Shown: positions 34,490-45,707 of the stretch, piece after piece
Layout: each line of letters starts with the position of its first letter
Position numbering within the stretch: position 1 is the stretch's first letter
Assembly: GCA_023853785.1 (NCBI GenBank)
Contig: JAJIRX010000292.1
Location: 1-64,000, forward strand
DNA: 64,000 nucleotides
From: Psilocybe azurescens
Taxonomy: Eukaryota; Basidiomycota; Agaricomycetes; Agaricales; Agrocybaceae
Direction: 5' to 3'
Program-made: the position numbers and the translations under genes
The notes under the pieces: model-generated
What the model was told of the DNA's origin: nothing
Seen by the model: only the letters and a program-made list of their open reading frames with translations
Databases searched by the model: none

Positions 34490-37400
34490 ATGGACAGCAA
34501 TTTATCCCTATCCTCACGCAATGCCAGGAATGAGCCCTACGACGACCCTTTCGCCGATCATTCTCGTCAGGCACCCTATCGTGGACCCGAACCCCCTTTC
34601 AGGCAGATGGACGCTCACTCACCTCTCGTCCCTATGAAAGCAGCGCAAGCCTAGCTCCCGATGGGCGGAACGAGATGTACGATGATGACGAATATGTTGA
34701 GAAGCTGCCTTTGAATGTCGGCGAGTCTTTCTCTGGTGGATTCTACCCCCTGCGTGAGTCTTAGCGAGAGATGAAAGCTACCCCGTCCTTTCTGGCTTCG
34801 AGGAAATACGTACTTATGTCTTATAATGTTTTCAGGCCTGTGGACCCCAATACCTTTGGAGACCCATATGCTACAAGTAGACCCATGTCTGTCGTCTCAG
34901 CCTCTACTAACGGCGTGGATAATGCCTGGAGAAGGAGGCAAACTATCAAGCGTGGCGTGACCCGCAAAGTTAAACTCACAAACGGAAACTTCATCGCGGA
35001 ATACCCAGTCCCTACTCCCGTTTACTCTGCTATCGAGGCTAAATGGACGTCTACGAATACTACGGAATTTTCGTAAGATTATTTTAGTTTCTGATCACCT
35101 TCGCGCTCAACTATTTTCATATAGGCATATGCGATACACTGCTGCCACGTGCGACCCCGACGAGTTTAATGAAGCGAATGGCTGGTCTCTGCGAACAAAA
35201 ATTTACAATCGCCAAACCGAACTCTTAATTGCTGTGACGTCATATAACGAAGACAAGACCCTGTATGCCCGCACCCTGCATGGGGTTATGCTTAACATAC
35301 GTGATATCTGCAAAACAAAGCAGTCCAAATTCTGGCGCAAACATGCTGAAGATGGCAATCCAGCCTGGCAGAAGATTACAGTTGCTCTCATTGTCGACGG
35401 TCTGGAACCCATGGACAAAAGTGTACTCGATATCCTCGCCACTGTTGGTGTATACCAAGATGGTATCATGAAAAAACAAGTCGATGAGAAAGACACCGTT
35501 GCTCATATCTTCGAGGTTAGTCCCTATTTTGTATTTGAATTGGATATATCTTGACTTCCTCCTTTCTTTTTGCCAGTATACCACCCAGCTTTCAGTTGAC
35601 GCTACACCACAACTTGTTCTTCCTCAAGCTAACGATGCGAACAATCTCGTGCCTGTGCAGATCATCTTCGTTCTTAAAGCCAAAAATCAGAAGAAAATCA
35701 ATTCGCATCGCTGGCTTTTCAATGCTATTGGAAAAATGCTCCAAGTAGGTGTTAAAATACATTTTAATCGTTTGGTATATTGACTGTCAGACGTATTCAG
35801 CCTGAGATCTGCGTACTCATCGATGCTGGCACCAAACCCGGTCACAAGTCTATCTTCTATCTTTGGGAAGCTTTCTACAACGATCCTAATCTTGGAGGAT
35901 GTTGCGGTAAGTATCTCTAGATCTCATTGTGTCCTCAAACTCAATCATAATAGGTGAGATCCATGCCATGATAAAAGGTGGCAAGAAGCTTCTCAATCCT
36001 CTTGTTGCTGCCCAAAACTTCGAATACAAAATGTCCAATATCTTGGGTGAGTCCTTTTCGTGGCAATAGAAGTCATTGCTGGCTGACATAGTCCTGCAGA
36101 CAAACCGCTGGAAAGTAGCTTCGGCTATGTGTCAGTGCTGCCTGGTGCATTTTCCGCGTATCGTTTCCGGGCGATCCTGGGTAGACCATTGGAACAATAC
36201 TTCCATGGTGATCACTCACTGGCTGATCGTCTGGGACAAAAGGGTATCTACGGAATGAATATCTTTACCAAGAATATGTTTTTGGGTAAATTTGACTTTT
36301 CCTTTTCTCGCGATTCATAGTCTTACTCTTTTTCTAGCCGAGGATCGTATCCTTTGCTTTGAGCTTGTGGCAAAGGCTGGAGAGCGCTGGACGCTTACCT
36401 ATGTCAAGCCAAGCAAGGCGGAAACAGATGTACCGGAAACTGCGGTTGAACTAATCGGCCAACGTCGACGATGGTTGAATGGTTCTTTTGCGGCTTCAGT
36501 CGTATGTTCCTATCTATATCATGCAAGATCACAGTTAATGAATTCTTCTACAGTATGCTCTCGTCCATTTCTTTGCATTTTATAAATCTAGCCACGGCCT
36601 TATTCGCATGATATTTCTTCATATTCAGGCTTTGGTACTTCGTTTCTGCTTCTACACCTTGTGTCTTGTATCTGACTTTAAGCAAATAGTACAACTTTTT
36701 CTCTCTCGTGTTTTCATGGTTTGCGTTGGCCAATTTGTGGCTAACGTTCAGTATCATCATCGACCTTCTACCGGCACAGAACATCTTCATTTTCGGCAAT
36801 CTAGAAATCGTACGTGACGAATCCGTGCTCTTGAGGCGTTTATTCCTCACACACCACCTCTTCAGACTCATTGGGTAAATTTGGCGTTCAAATGGGTGTA
36901 CCTTGCATTCCTAGGTCTTCAGTTCGTACTAGCTTTGGGTAATCGACCGAAGGGTGAACGAATTCCATATGCGATCACACTATGGTATGTCTTTTCTTAC
37001 TTTTCCATGCTATGTATACCTACTTATCTATTGCTCTGATATCTCTAAAGGGTCTACGCCTTCCTCGCCGTATACCTTTTAGTGTGCTCCGTTTGGTTAA
37101 CGGTTTTGTCTTTCAAGGTAATTTCATTCGATTTTTCTGTGAATGACGACCGCTAAACCGATTTTTAGCAACTTCCCTCGCAAATACAAGGGAAGTCTTT
37201 CCAAGATGCCGTCTTCAATACAACTTTGGGTCCCTTATCCGCCGCCATTGTGTCGACGTTTGGTATCTATATCGTTGCATCATTCCTATACGTGGGTTCT
37301 ATCGCTTGCAGTTCATTAAACAGCAAGGTTAATATCTTGTTATAGCGTGATCCTTGGCACATGTTTTCAAGTTTCCTTCAATATCTGTGCCTTGCTCCAA

Positions 37401-38021
37401 GTTTCACCAATGTCCTTAACGTCTATGCGTTCTGCAATCTACACGATGTATGTCTTCAAGGGACTTGTTATCCCTTGATATGTACTCATCCTATACATTC
37501 AGGTCTCTTGGGGTACCAAAGGTAGCGACAAAGCAGAGGCCCTGCCCTCGGTGTCTTCTTCGAAGAACAAAGACACGGATGCAGCCGTGGTCGAAGATCA
37601 GACACAAGCACAGGCAGACGTCGACGCAGCTTTCAAGGAGACGGTCACGCGTGCTATCACCAAAATTAACAAGAAGGAGGTCCCAGAGAAGCCTACGCTA
37701 GATGATCAGAACAAGACGTTCCGCACACGGCTGGTCGCTGTCTGGATGCTGACGAATGCGACGCTGGCTGTCGCTATTGAGAACATCAACAGTGTTCCCA
37801 ATAAAGATCTGGAGCTGGATGAACAGGAACTGGCGAAGAAGCAGAGCACGTATTTTGCTTTTATCTTATATTCGACGTTTGGGCTGTCTGCGATTCGGTT
37901 CATTGGGGTATGTTGATTTTTTGGCAGGTTTTCTTTGTCTGTGAATCTGAGCTGATATTTTTGCTAGTGTCTTTACTACTTCCTGAAGCGTAATCTCTTC
38001 CGATGGTTCCGCAGGAACTAA
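34490..38021 (+). CDS. Chitin synthase, CHS_1 type (class I-III, most like class III)
   Basis: Membrane glycosyltransferase that polymerises UDP-GlcNAc into chitin at the plasma membrane. Roughly 900 residues over about 16 exons. Order: hydrophilic N-tail, the chitin-synthase N block ([20 protein letters not shown]), the catalytic core ([99 protein letters not shown]), then several membrane segments and the end [12 protein letters not shown]. Two C5 runs in exon 1 (34592-34596 and 34746-34750) each lack one base; with both, the tail runs into [12 protein letters not shown]. Class assignment rests on remembered family patterns. Confidence 0.93.
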
Positions 38022-38279
38022 ATGACACCCATGACATTGATCACCTGAATGGTCATGCATCCGATGAACTATTCTATGGGCTTTCATGCCCTTGCCTTTA
38101 CGAAACGCGTTTTTAATTACCGTCTGTTCTCATAGACTCGCCTTTGCATTTGCTTTGTACCTACTTAACTCGGACTTTATGGACAATATCTCTGGAACTT
38201 AATGTCATGGACACATCACATATATCTACCCATATATAAATAGCGTCTCCTTAACTTAATTTAACAAGGTTCAGCTTTA

Positions 38280-39194
38280 CTATGAGTACATCCCCGAAAA
38301 TTCCTGGCGATCGTCTTCTTCCTGCGGGTGTGCGCCTGCTAGGCCTGATTGGACACGTCCCAAGTCGCGTAGCAGCCGGTCGAACATATCTCCCCCTAGG
38401 GGCATGTTGCCTCCGGCAAAATGTCTTCGCAGGTCTTCTATGTTGATGCTGTTGGAAGAGGAGAACTCCTCGTTAGGTCTGTCTGCTCTTGGTTGGTCTG
38501 CTTCCAGAGACGAAGACGAAGACGAGCGGTCAGCGTGCTGTTCTAACTCGTCTTGGCTTGGTTCGACGAGACGTTGTCGACACATCGGGCATGAATCGTG
38601 CTGCGATTATTTCTTGGTTATGAACTTATTGGGGAGATGTGAGGATTGGGAGAACGTACGCCTTCGAGGATCCATTTCGAGATGCTGTTGAAAGGATGGA
38701 TAGAGGCTTTAGTTCAGTCCTAAAAAGAAAGATTTTAGGGGTAACCTACTCGCGACGACAAAAGATGTGTCCGCATTGCCATGGCTGGTTTAGTTTTGTG
38801 ACGCCTAATTCTTCGATGGGATGCGCGGGGAGTCCATTGCGTGTGCCATCTCTTCTTCGGTTAGGATGGTGAGGTATGGGTTAATGCAGATTGGGCAGGA
38901 GGAATCTACAGTACAGTGAACACTTGTCGGTAGGTTTGTTCGAGGATAGCATTACCTTTCTGCCCTAGCTCGATTATTTGATTTTCTTTGATCCTGGGCA
39001 GGTTGTTGATGAGTTTCGTTATCTGTCTGTGTGAAGTGGTTTATGGGATCCTTCGTGTTCGCGAGTTGAGTGACCTACTGTGGGGATAGCTGACCGGCTG
39101 GAACGAGCTCAGTGATTGATGCAAGCATGTGCCTCATACCGTCGATCATGGAGTCCCATTGAATAGCAGAGGGAGGCGGGATGGAACTGTCCAT
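38280..39194 (-). CDS. RING-finger protein, probable E3 ubiquitin ligase
   Basis: RING ligands are spread over three exons: CPICINPYL, then QPWQCGHIFCRRE, then ISKWILEG and CPMCRQRL, with an insertion between the first two pairs. The acidic/Ser-rich C-tail ends EFSGMYS. The N-part (MDSSIPPPSAIQWDSMIDGM) is helical. This is the same layout as the RING gene at 58574, so the two are distant paralogues. Two breaks: a G4 run at 38827-38830 and a TT at 38924-38925 each lack one base for a continuous frame. The start is uncertain; an open frame continues in-frame to about 39317 without a clear ATG. Convergent with the chitin synthase. Confidence 0.72.
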
Positions 39195-40996
39195 GGCTGG
39201 TATAATGGGTTGAGGATGAGTAACTGGGACTGACGCGGCCAGGCGCGTTAATAATCGTGGGAAAATAATCCCCTGGATGTCTGCTATCTTCGACGTAGTC
39301 TCTTCTAGACAGACCACGACATACGTGAATTATATGTTGAGTACAATTCACGCTATATTTTTGAGTCTTTTAAAAGAATATTAATTGGATTTACACGATA
39401 GAGGGAGTTTGGAGAGTATAAACGCGTCGATAAATTGACGCGACGCGGTTTCAAAGTCCGCACCCCTCTTCCTCGTTCATTTCCATTTCAGACGAGGAGC
39501 TCACTCCATCCCTCCGCTTGCGAGCGCTACAAGCTTAGCGATATCATCCCGTTTCGCAATGACTTCTGCCATTAAATCTCTTTCGTTCAGTCACCATTCA
39601 CGGTCTCGTTTCTAATCACGACGGGGAACTATACCCAATCACAATCAAGCGTACACTCTTGTTTCCAGCACTCTACGATAAAGGAAAACTGAACCCTATT
39701 ATCCGGTCGCCACCAACAGACATATCTCCCAAACATATCACGGCCAAGCTGGACCTTGAATTCTCGTCGACCCAGATACTACAGGGCTAAATGGTGCTAC
39801 ATACGTTAGGATACGGTTGCACCGGACACGTTTACCCCATCGGAGTCATCAATGTTCGCGGAACGGGGAATGAGGTGGCACTGTCATTACTGCCCCCTCT
39901 CATATGGTGTCTTTAGCACATCTCTCAATGCCAATCGTTCCTCTGACTTCGTTGATATCCCCGCCAGCCCCAGGCCATGACTATGAAACGGATGTCGATG
40001 AGGCATTTGGAGAACTGGCGTTCCTCTCCCCTTCTCACATTCCTTAAAAAGGAAATATGTAAAGGGTATATAATTATTTGTACATCAACCAAAAATGCCG
40101 GTGGGGTAGAATGGTTATTGATGCAAGTTCTTAATTCTGTGCTTGATGTGGTTGGTGGTCCAATTCCTGATGAATGCTTTTTTTAAAAAAAATGAATTTT
40201 ATTGTACTTGAGCAATTGGGATTGCCTTAAGTATTTTTTAATATTACTTTGTTAGACATTGTGAGGTATTTGGGCTAGGAGGTTAGAGTTAGGTTGTTAG
40301 GGCTTAGGAGGTTAGAGCTAGGGCTTAGGTATCCATTTCTCTCTGCGCAGTAGCGTATTCTCGGTTAGGTTAGAGGGTCAGGGTAGCCGGCTAGTTTAGG
40401 TGGTTAGATGTGGGTTAGATTGCTTGAAAATGCACATAAGCGTGTCCTTGAGCACACACTTAGGCAACGGGACGTTCGTGAAATTGCCAAATAAGGAGGG
40501 TCGGTGATCGCCGACGCATCACGTGTGACTAAAATGTGACAAGCATTAAATATTTGGCGGCAGGAACTCGCTGACAACGGGAAAGCTTATGACCCGGATA
40601 TGTACCTTCCCACAGGTCGTAATATCTCGGATATATATGGATGATTCGTCGTCAAGTTACGCAAACTGATGCCCCGGGAACGTCGAGCTAACGCTGTGCT
40701 CACAGTTTTCGTTCTAGAGAAACTGGGGGATAGGTTGACTTATGATGATTACGAGAAGGATAGGTGGACATTACTTTATGAATGATGTCTTGTCGCTAAC
40801 GGACCATCTAACCTCTTTCCAAAAATTCGCAACATTCTCAGAGCGCCATCTAGGAGCAGGGACACAAGAGAGCCCAGAAGTGGTTTTTAATTGACTGGGA
40901 ACAATCTGAAATCTTTCTTGATACAGACCAGGTTGACATGAATATGAGATGCAACAGGGCAGTTTTTAAAATGCAGCCAAAGAGGAGAAGGCCAAC
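39195..40996. other. Decay island, left part: degraded coding relics
   Basis: Plus-strand relics without intact frames: around 39600-39785 a protein-like stretch with ELYPITIKRTLLFPALYDKG ends at a stop, and around 40555-40790 RQELADNGKAYDPDMYLPTG and LTVFVLEKLGDRLTYDDYEK are interrupted by stops. No family recognised. 40270-40440 is rich in TTAGG-like words. A poly-T/poly-A tract lies at about 40178-40192. The TRIM element sits directly downstream, inside the second relic. Confidence 0.5.
40270..40440 (+). repeat. Degenerate TTAGGG-like G-rich tract
   Basis: GGTTAGAGTTAGGTTGTTAG, GGGCTTAGG, GCTAGGGCTTAGG and GGTTAGGTTAGAGGGTCAGG recur irregularly. The words resemble the fungal telomere repeat TTAGGG, but no perfect tandem array is present, so this could be a simple-sequence drift. 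Confidence 0.4.
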
Positions 40997-41191
40997 TGTA
41001 ACGTTTCTGCCTAAAATGGAACATGCCGGAATTGCACACGGCACAACCGTTGGACTATCTGTCCCGAGATAAATCTGAACCAAGTCAGGCTTCGACGTTA
41101 CAACTCTTAGATCGTCACACCCGTTACTCCAGTACATGTTTCCTGGGGCGGCCGTGGACTTATATAGTAGCGGGAAACCCAGACCGCTACA
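40997..41191 (-). repeat. TRIM terminal repeat, first copy
   Basis: 195 bp, TG..CA ends. A TATATAAG-like word is read on the minus strand near 41160-41168, a possible LTR promoter. No difference from the second copy was seen. Confidence 0.85.
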
Positions 41192-41277
41192 TACCCCCAT
41201 CCTGATTGAGGCATGGGTCAATCACAAACATTCTCGTTTGCCGTGGTTCGAACGCATTCGCTCTTGTTCCACCAAAA

Positions 41278-41472
41278 TGTAACGTTTCTGCCTAAAATGG
41301 AACATGCCGGAATTGCACACGGCACAACCGTTGGACTATCTGTCCCGAGATAAATCTGAACCAAGTCAGGCTTCGACGTTACAACTCTTAGATCGTCACA
41401 CCCGTTACTCCAGTACATGTTTCCTGGGGCGGCCGTGGACTTATATAGTAGCGGGAAACCCAGACCGCTACA
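41278..41472 (-). repeat. TRIM terminal repeat, second copy
   Basis: 195 bp, same sequence as 40997-41191 by eye, followed by the CCAAC target duplicate at 41473-41477. Confidence 0.85.
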
Positions 41473-41696
41473 CCAACCGCATTCGTCACATTCGCCACAT
41501 CGTGAATGGCAGTGGTAACTATTAGCAGAGCGGTCGAGCGGTGCTCCGCATGTTTGGAAAGATAATGGAGATGATTTAACGTCGAACTAGTTAAGTTACT
41601 AGCCTGAATGAAAACAAATACTATGCTCAAGTAGGTAGTATAGGAATGAAACCAACATGAAAGAATAGATGATTATATCTCGATTCTTAGAAGATG

Positions 41697-42925
41697 GCCA
41701 AGTTTAATGTGGTAAATGCATCGGGCATAGGCAATCCTACAACAATGAAGTTGACGTCCGGCTCTCGAGTCTTCCACTTATGTTGGTCGATAGCTGCGTA
41801 AGTTAGGCCGATTATTGCGTGACACACGTCGTATAGCTTCCATTCCTGCACCTACTGACGCACAGAAGTAGCGTTTCGGTCATGACGAGCAGGGAAAAAC
41901 ACCTTTGACCAGTTAGTCCAGATTCCGAAGCAACACAACCATATGCATCAGACTGCCGCAGTAATGCCACCTCTTGTCTGACTCTTGCGCCCGACCAACT
42001 TATGCGTGTACAGTCGACTTTCTCATAACGCATACCGATCGGAACAGCCCTAAAGTCATGCATTATGAGATTTATGCAGTACGAGAATTGTCACATTTAT
42101 GTGACATCGAGTGACCTCTGCCAAAGTGTGACATGTGATAACAAAATGGATAAGATAACAATATTAACTAAGCATCAGACCGACGAAAATAGCTATCTAC
42201 AGTTGTTTGCTTAGCATTTAATGACTCCTCATAAACTTGAAAACACTAATCCAATCAGCCAGAGTCAGATTTGAGCATAAGGTGTGGGTTTTTGGTGGTT
42301 TGAGGCATTAGATGACAAGGAACAGGTAAAGTTGTAGGCTTATACATAGAATTCTTTATCGCAATTTTCTTTGGGTATTGTGGACATCTATGCTCCAAAT
42401 TTAGCCATAAAAATTATTCAAATTATCCTTGAAAGTCCTCTACTTTATTCAACATGTGCCGCTCTGATATTTTCTGCTCTGCTGATGCACTGAGGCTCAA
42501 TTCTGATGTGCCCATGCTGTAAAAATGCATCTCAAAACCCCATATATAGCCAATCTCATAATGCATATCTCAGTGTCAGAGCCATGCATTATCCAATATG
42601 CAATATGGATGCATTTCCCTGCTTCGCAAGGTGTTGTCAGCCAAAAAGTCATGCAGTATGACATTTATGCATTATGACGTTATGCATTATGAGAAAGTCG
42701 ACTGTAGTAGGAGCACTGGCTTACCTGCCGTATCGGCCTGATTCGCACGCCGCCAATCGTACGTATCACTATCATTGGTGCGGAGCTCATTACCATCGAT
42801 GATCTTTTCTAACCACTCGTACGTGTACGTCCATGGAGGCTTCACATGCGAGACAGCATTTCTACCCCATACTAAGTCGCAGGCGCCGGCATCAGTTGCA
42901 CTTGAAGACTGGAGAAAGGGAACCG
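41697..42925 (-). pseudogene. Unrecognised gene fragment with a MITE in its intron
   Basis: Two coding-like exons on the minus strand. Exon A (about 42725-42925) reads DLVWGRNAVSHVKPPWTYTY.. to ..DTYDWRRANQADTAG and ends at a GTAAGC donor. The last exon (41697-41851) reads VQEWKLYDVCHAIIGLTYAA.. to ..AFTTLNLAIF stop. Phases of the two do not match directly, so an exon may lie between them or be lost. Upstream of exon A the frame meets the opposite-strand CE15 relic, so the 5' end is probably missing. No family recognised. Confidence 0.4.
42011..42704. mobile_element. Tc1/mariner-type MITE
   Basis: Terminal inverted repeats of 24 bases with one mismatch begin CAGTCGACTTTCTCATAA at both ends. 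TA flanks each side (42009-42010 and 42705-42706), the Tc1/mariner/pogo target duplication. The 694-bp body holds no transposase frame; it has related subterminal blocks with AGTCATGCA and ATTTATGCA at about 42050-42085 and 42645-42680. It lies between two exons of a minus-strand gene fragment. Confidence 0.8.
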
Positions 42926-42949
42926 TTCATGGCACGGAGTTCAGTGCTG

Positions 42950-43720
42950 ACTAGTATATTAACGCGTCCGAGATTGAACGATCCCTTCACCTTACAGTGG
43001 CAATGCGGAGTCAACGAGATCAGCCAGATGGTGCAGCTCTACGATAACGGTGATTTTCCTCCCAAGCCCTCATCGGTTACTGGCTCCGTTTCTGGAACCA
43101 GCATCACCGTCAATGTCAGTGAAGGTGGAAGAAGCGTCTCCTCAGCTTCAATTCATCTGCCGTCTGGCAGCGGACCTGTGCCCGCCATCATTGCGCTGGG
43201 GGACCTAGCATTCCAGTTCTGGGAGACGTTGGAGTCATCAACTATAACAACGACGACCTTGCATAACAAGTAAGCACCGGGAACCGTGGTCGACGCAAGT
43301 TCTACAACCTCTACGGCCACTCATGGACGTTCTCGAAGCCAACACCAATCACAGAATCGACACCAAGCGACTCGCTATCACTGATTGCTTGCGAAACGGA
43401 AAGGGTGCCCCGTTTATCGGTGCCCTCGAACGCCGAATTACCCTCACAATATTTCAAGAATCCGGCACTGGCGTCTCTCCGACGACATGGAGAGGAGGAA
43501 TCCTGGTCAAGTTCAGACCGCCCGTCAAATTATCACTGAGAACGTCTGGATCCCGCCATGTTCTGCCCCCTACGTCAACTATATCCGTGATCTCCCCTTC
43601 AATCCCCACATGTGGGTGTCGCTCACCGCTCCTCAAGGATTGATCATCATTGAGCACTCCGGAATTAACTGGCTTGGTCCCATGTCCTCTTACGCATGCA
43701 TACTTGTAGACAGGTCGTTA
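42950..43720 (+). pseudogene. Dead CE15 glucuronoyl esterase
   Basis: Family blocks can be followed across frames: FPPKPSSVTGSVSG, GGRSVSSASIHLPSGSGP, GPSIPVLGDVGVINYNNDDL, STGNRG, KFYNLYGHS, TNHRIDTKRL, RNGKGA, TARQIITENVW, VNYIRDLPFNPHM and INWLGP. The CE15 enzymes split the ester between lignin and glucuronoxylan. Here the nucleophile motif GCSRNGKG reads DCLRNGKG, so the catalytic Ser is Leu. A TAA stands where DDLAQQ is expected (about 43262), a short segment after KFYNLYGHS is lost, and frames change at a G5 run (43198-43202) and near 43470. No signal peptide was found. Confidence 0.82.
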
Positions 43721-43925
43721 ATTGCATGTAGTGTTACAAAGGAAATTTACACAAGAACAAGAAGAGAATAAGCATAAGCGGAAACGAACGAGTGTCAATA
43801 GTGTACGTATTCCCTGCATCCAAACATGATGCGGAAACGGGAAGGGAAAGCGATTGGATGGGACGGGAAGTGGGCTGGCCAGCCAGATAATGATGGTGAA
43901 GGAGAGTGGAAGGAAATCCTCGCTT

Positions 43926-44433
43926 CTAGAAAGGGTTCTCGTCGTCTACTTCCATTTGCGTCTTGTTATTGCCCGACGAGAGTGCCTTTTCAGTGGACTC
44001 TTCTTCGCTGGATTCGTCGTTCTCTTTGGCGGGCGAGAATAGTTGCACTGGCTTGGTTGATCTGGAAAGAGAGGATCAACGAATTGGATGGTTGGTTCGA
44101 CGTGTATAAAACGAACGCACTTTGTAAAGTGTTTCTTCTTGGCGGCACTTAACTTTTGTGTGCATGGAGTCATGAGGTTGTCTGTGGGTGAAATGAAAGC
44201 AGGGTTGCTGAAAATTGATAAGTAGGGTGCAGAGGTAAAGAGAGCAGTGGTGCTTACTGGCTCTTTGCCAGTTTCTTTGCGAGCAGAGCTTTGGCACCCA
44301 TGCCTGGTGCTTGGTTTGCGACATTTCCCAGTGGTGCCTGAGGAACGACGACCTGAGCGGCCTGGGAGGGGTTGTGGAGAGGCTGGATGGGAGTGGCGAT
44401 GGGAGAATCGATGGGAGTTGAAGTGGCGGACAT
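43926..44433 (-). CDS. SPO12: Spo12-family cell-cycle protein
   Basis: Spo12 proteins promote mitotic exit through the Cdc14 early-release pathway in yeast. Three exons (44258-44433, 44121-44207, 43926-44061) total 399 nt, 132 residues. The family box is clear: SPTDNLMTPCTQKLSAAKKK followed by HFTK. The N-part is Ser/Thr/Pro/Gln-rich and the tail is acidic, ending QMEVDDENPF. The small size fits the family. Divergent from RHEB, 445 bases between starts. Confidence 0.85.
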
Positions 44434-44878
44434 GGTGGTTGAAAGAGAAAATTACTTTATGCAGATGTGCAACAGCAACTCGACCTTTTAATAATAATTC
44501 ACGCGTTGCAAGTTGAACGCTCACGTGACGGTGGCATAGTCAGCCGCCCGCGGAGTAATAAGACCAAGTTGAAAGTTAAACTCGGACCGTTCGTAGGACA
44601 TGTAAACGTACAAAACGCGGATTCATTATCTGGATCATTGCGATCACCAGGTCCACTCTTAACAAAAATGGGAACACGCTCCTAGCCATCGCGGCTTTGT
44701 ATTTTATGCAACGTGGTCTTTATTGCCGCGTATATAGCTAGCACCTTTCACTTCACACTGGCACTCTGGTTTTTATTCCCTCTCTCTCGGTCAATTACGC
44801 AGCTACCGGGTTCTTAGCCTTTCTTTCATAAAATTCCCTTTGTTCCTCCCTTTTTCTGCTCCAGCTTGTCCGTCTACT
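44434..44878. promoter_or_regulatory. Divergent promoter region of SPO12-like and RHEB
   Basis: No gene here. A TATATA word at about 44728-44737 (CGCGTATATAGC) lies about 150 bases before the RHEB start and may serve it; a pyrimidine-rich stretch precedes the RHEB ATG. Confidence 0.4.
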
Positions 44879-45707
44879 ATGATTGCTTCTCCTAGTCTTA
44901 AAAAACGAAAAATCGTCGTTCTGGGCCCCCGTTCCGTCGGTCAGTATACCCTCGGATCCTTTCCCCCGACATCGCCTCATAGTCTCTCCCAGGTAAATCT
45001 TCGCTGGTCGTCCAATTTATCGAAAACCACTTTGTCGATGCCTATTATCCTACCATCGAGTCCATTTTTCAGAAAACGCTCAAATACAATGGCGTCGAAT
45101 TTGAATGCGAGATTATCGACACTGCAGGACAAGTGATTCTAATATTCATTCATCTCAGCCAGTGCCTGGTATTAACCTGCTCTAGGACGAGTACTCTATC
45201 TTCAATTCCAAGCATGCCATTGGCATCCATGGCTACGTCTTGGTCTACTCCGTCACTTCCCGCAATTCTTTCAACATGATCCAGACTGTATACAACAAAA
45301 TCATAGATTTCTGCGGCACTCAGGATATTCCTTGTGTCATCGTCGGTTCAAAGACCGATCTACAGTCAAGGTAATTGTTATCTCGATGGTGACCTAATAA
45401 ATATGTCGTTTCATGATGTCCTACCAGTTCTCCCAGTCGCCAGGTAGAGCCTAGTGAGGGTGAAAAACTAGCCTTACAAAACCATGCTGCCTGGGTGGAA
45501 ACTAGCGCAAAGAATAACACCAACGTTTGTGAGTATTGACGCCCATTGCAACCGGAGCCATTAATCAGTCTTGCTTTATTAGCCCAAGTCTTTGAACTGT
45601 GCCTTGCAGAAATTGAAAAGCGCCTCAATCGCAACCTCGCGTCAACGTTACTGACATCACCAGCCCCTGTCAAAGCAGAGAAAGGTTTCGGTTGCCGTGT
45701 GATGTAG
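44879..45707 (+). CDS. RHB1: Rheb small GTPase
   Basis: Ras-related GTPase that acts in TOR and nutrient signalling on membranes. Five exons sum to 612 nt, 203 residues. P-loop GPRSVGKSS is split by intron 1; effector YYPTIESIF; DTAGQDEYSIFNSKHAIGIH, a very Rheb-like block; G4 GSKTDL; G5 ETSAK. The end GCRVM gives a CaaX farnesylation box. The Arg in the P-loop is the Rheb signature replacing Ras Gly12. Confidence 0.95.

Larger units (their letters stand above)
40992..41477 (-). mobile_element. Complete miniature LTR retrotransposon (TRIM) with 5-bp target duplication
   Basis: Two 195-bp direct repeats (40997-41191 and 41278-41472), identical by eye, start TGTAACG and end GCTACA, so they carry the TG..CA ends of LTRs. 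They enclose only 86 bases. CCAAC stands directly before the first repeat and directly after the second, a 5-bp target duplication. Read on the minus strand, the internal part opens with TTTTGGTGGAACAAGAGCG (a possible primer-binding site) and ends CAGGATGGGGGTA (polypurine-like) before the next LTR. There is no room for gag or pol, so it is non-autonomous. Orientation is tentative. Confidence 0.85.

Noticed and set aside
34317..34637. Open frame of 106 codons as an alternative start of the chitin synthase
   Set aside because: It runs in a frame different from the conserved protein and its residues do not resemble a chitin synthase tail.
41240..41275. tRNA-like 3' end (GGTTCGAAC..CCACCA) inside the TRIM
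   Set aside because: The putative T-stem does not pair and no upstream tRNA body exists; it fits better as the complement of a primer-binding site.
41185..41280. Plus-strand frame EAWVNHKHSRLPWFERIRS as the end of a retrotransposon polyprotein
   Set aside because: Only about 25 codons between two LTRs; no integrase or chromodomain can be shown, so it is not called as a pol remnant.
43946..44524. 192-codon minus-strand frame as a large gene
   Set aside because: It runs through the introns and out of frame of the three-exon Spo12-like gene, whose family box reads in another frame.
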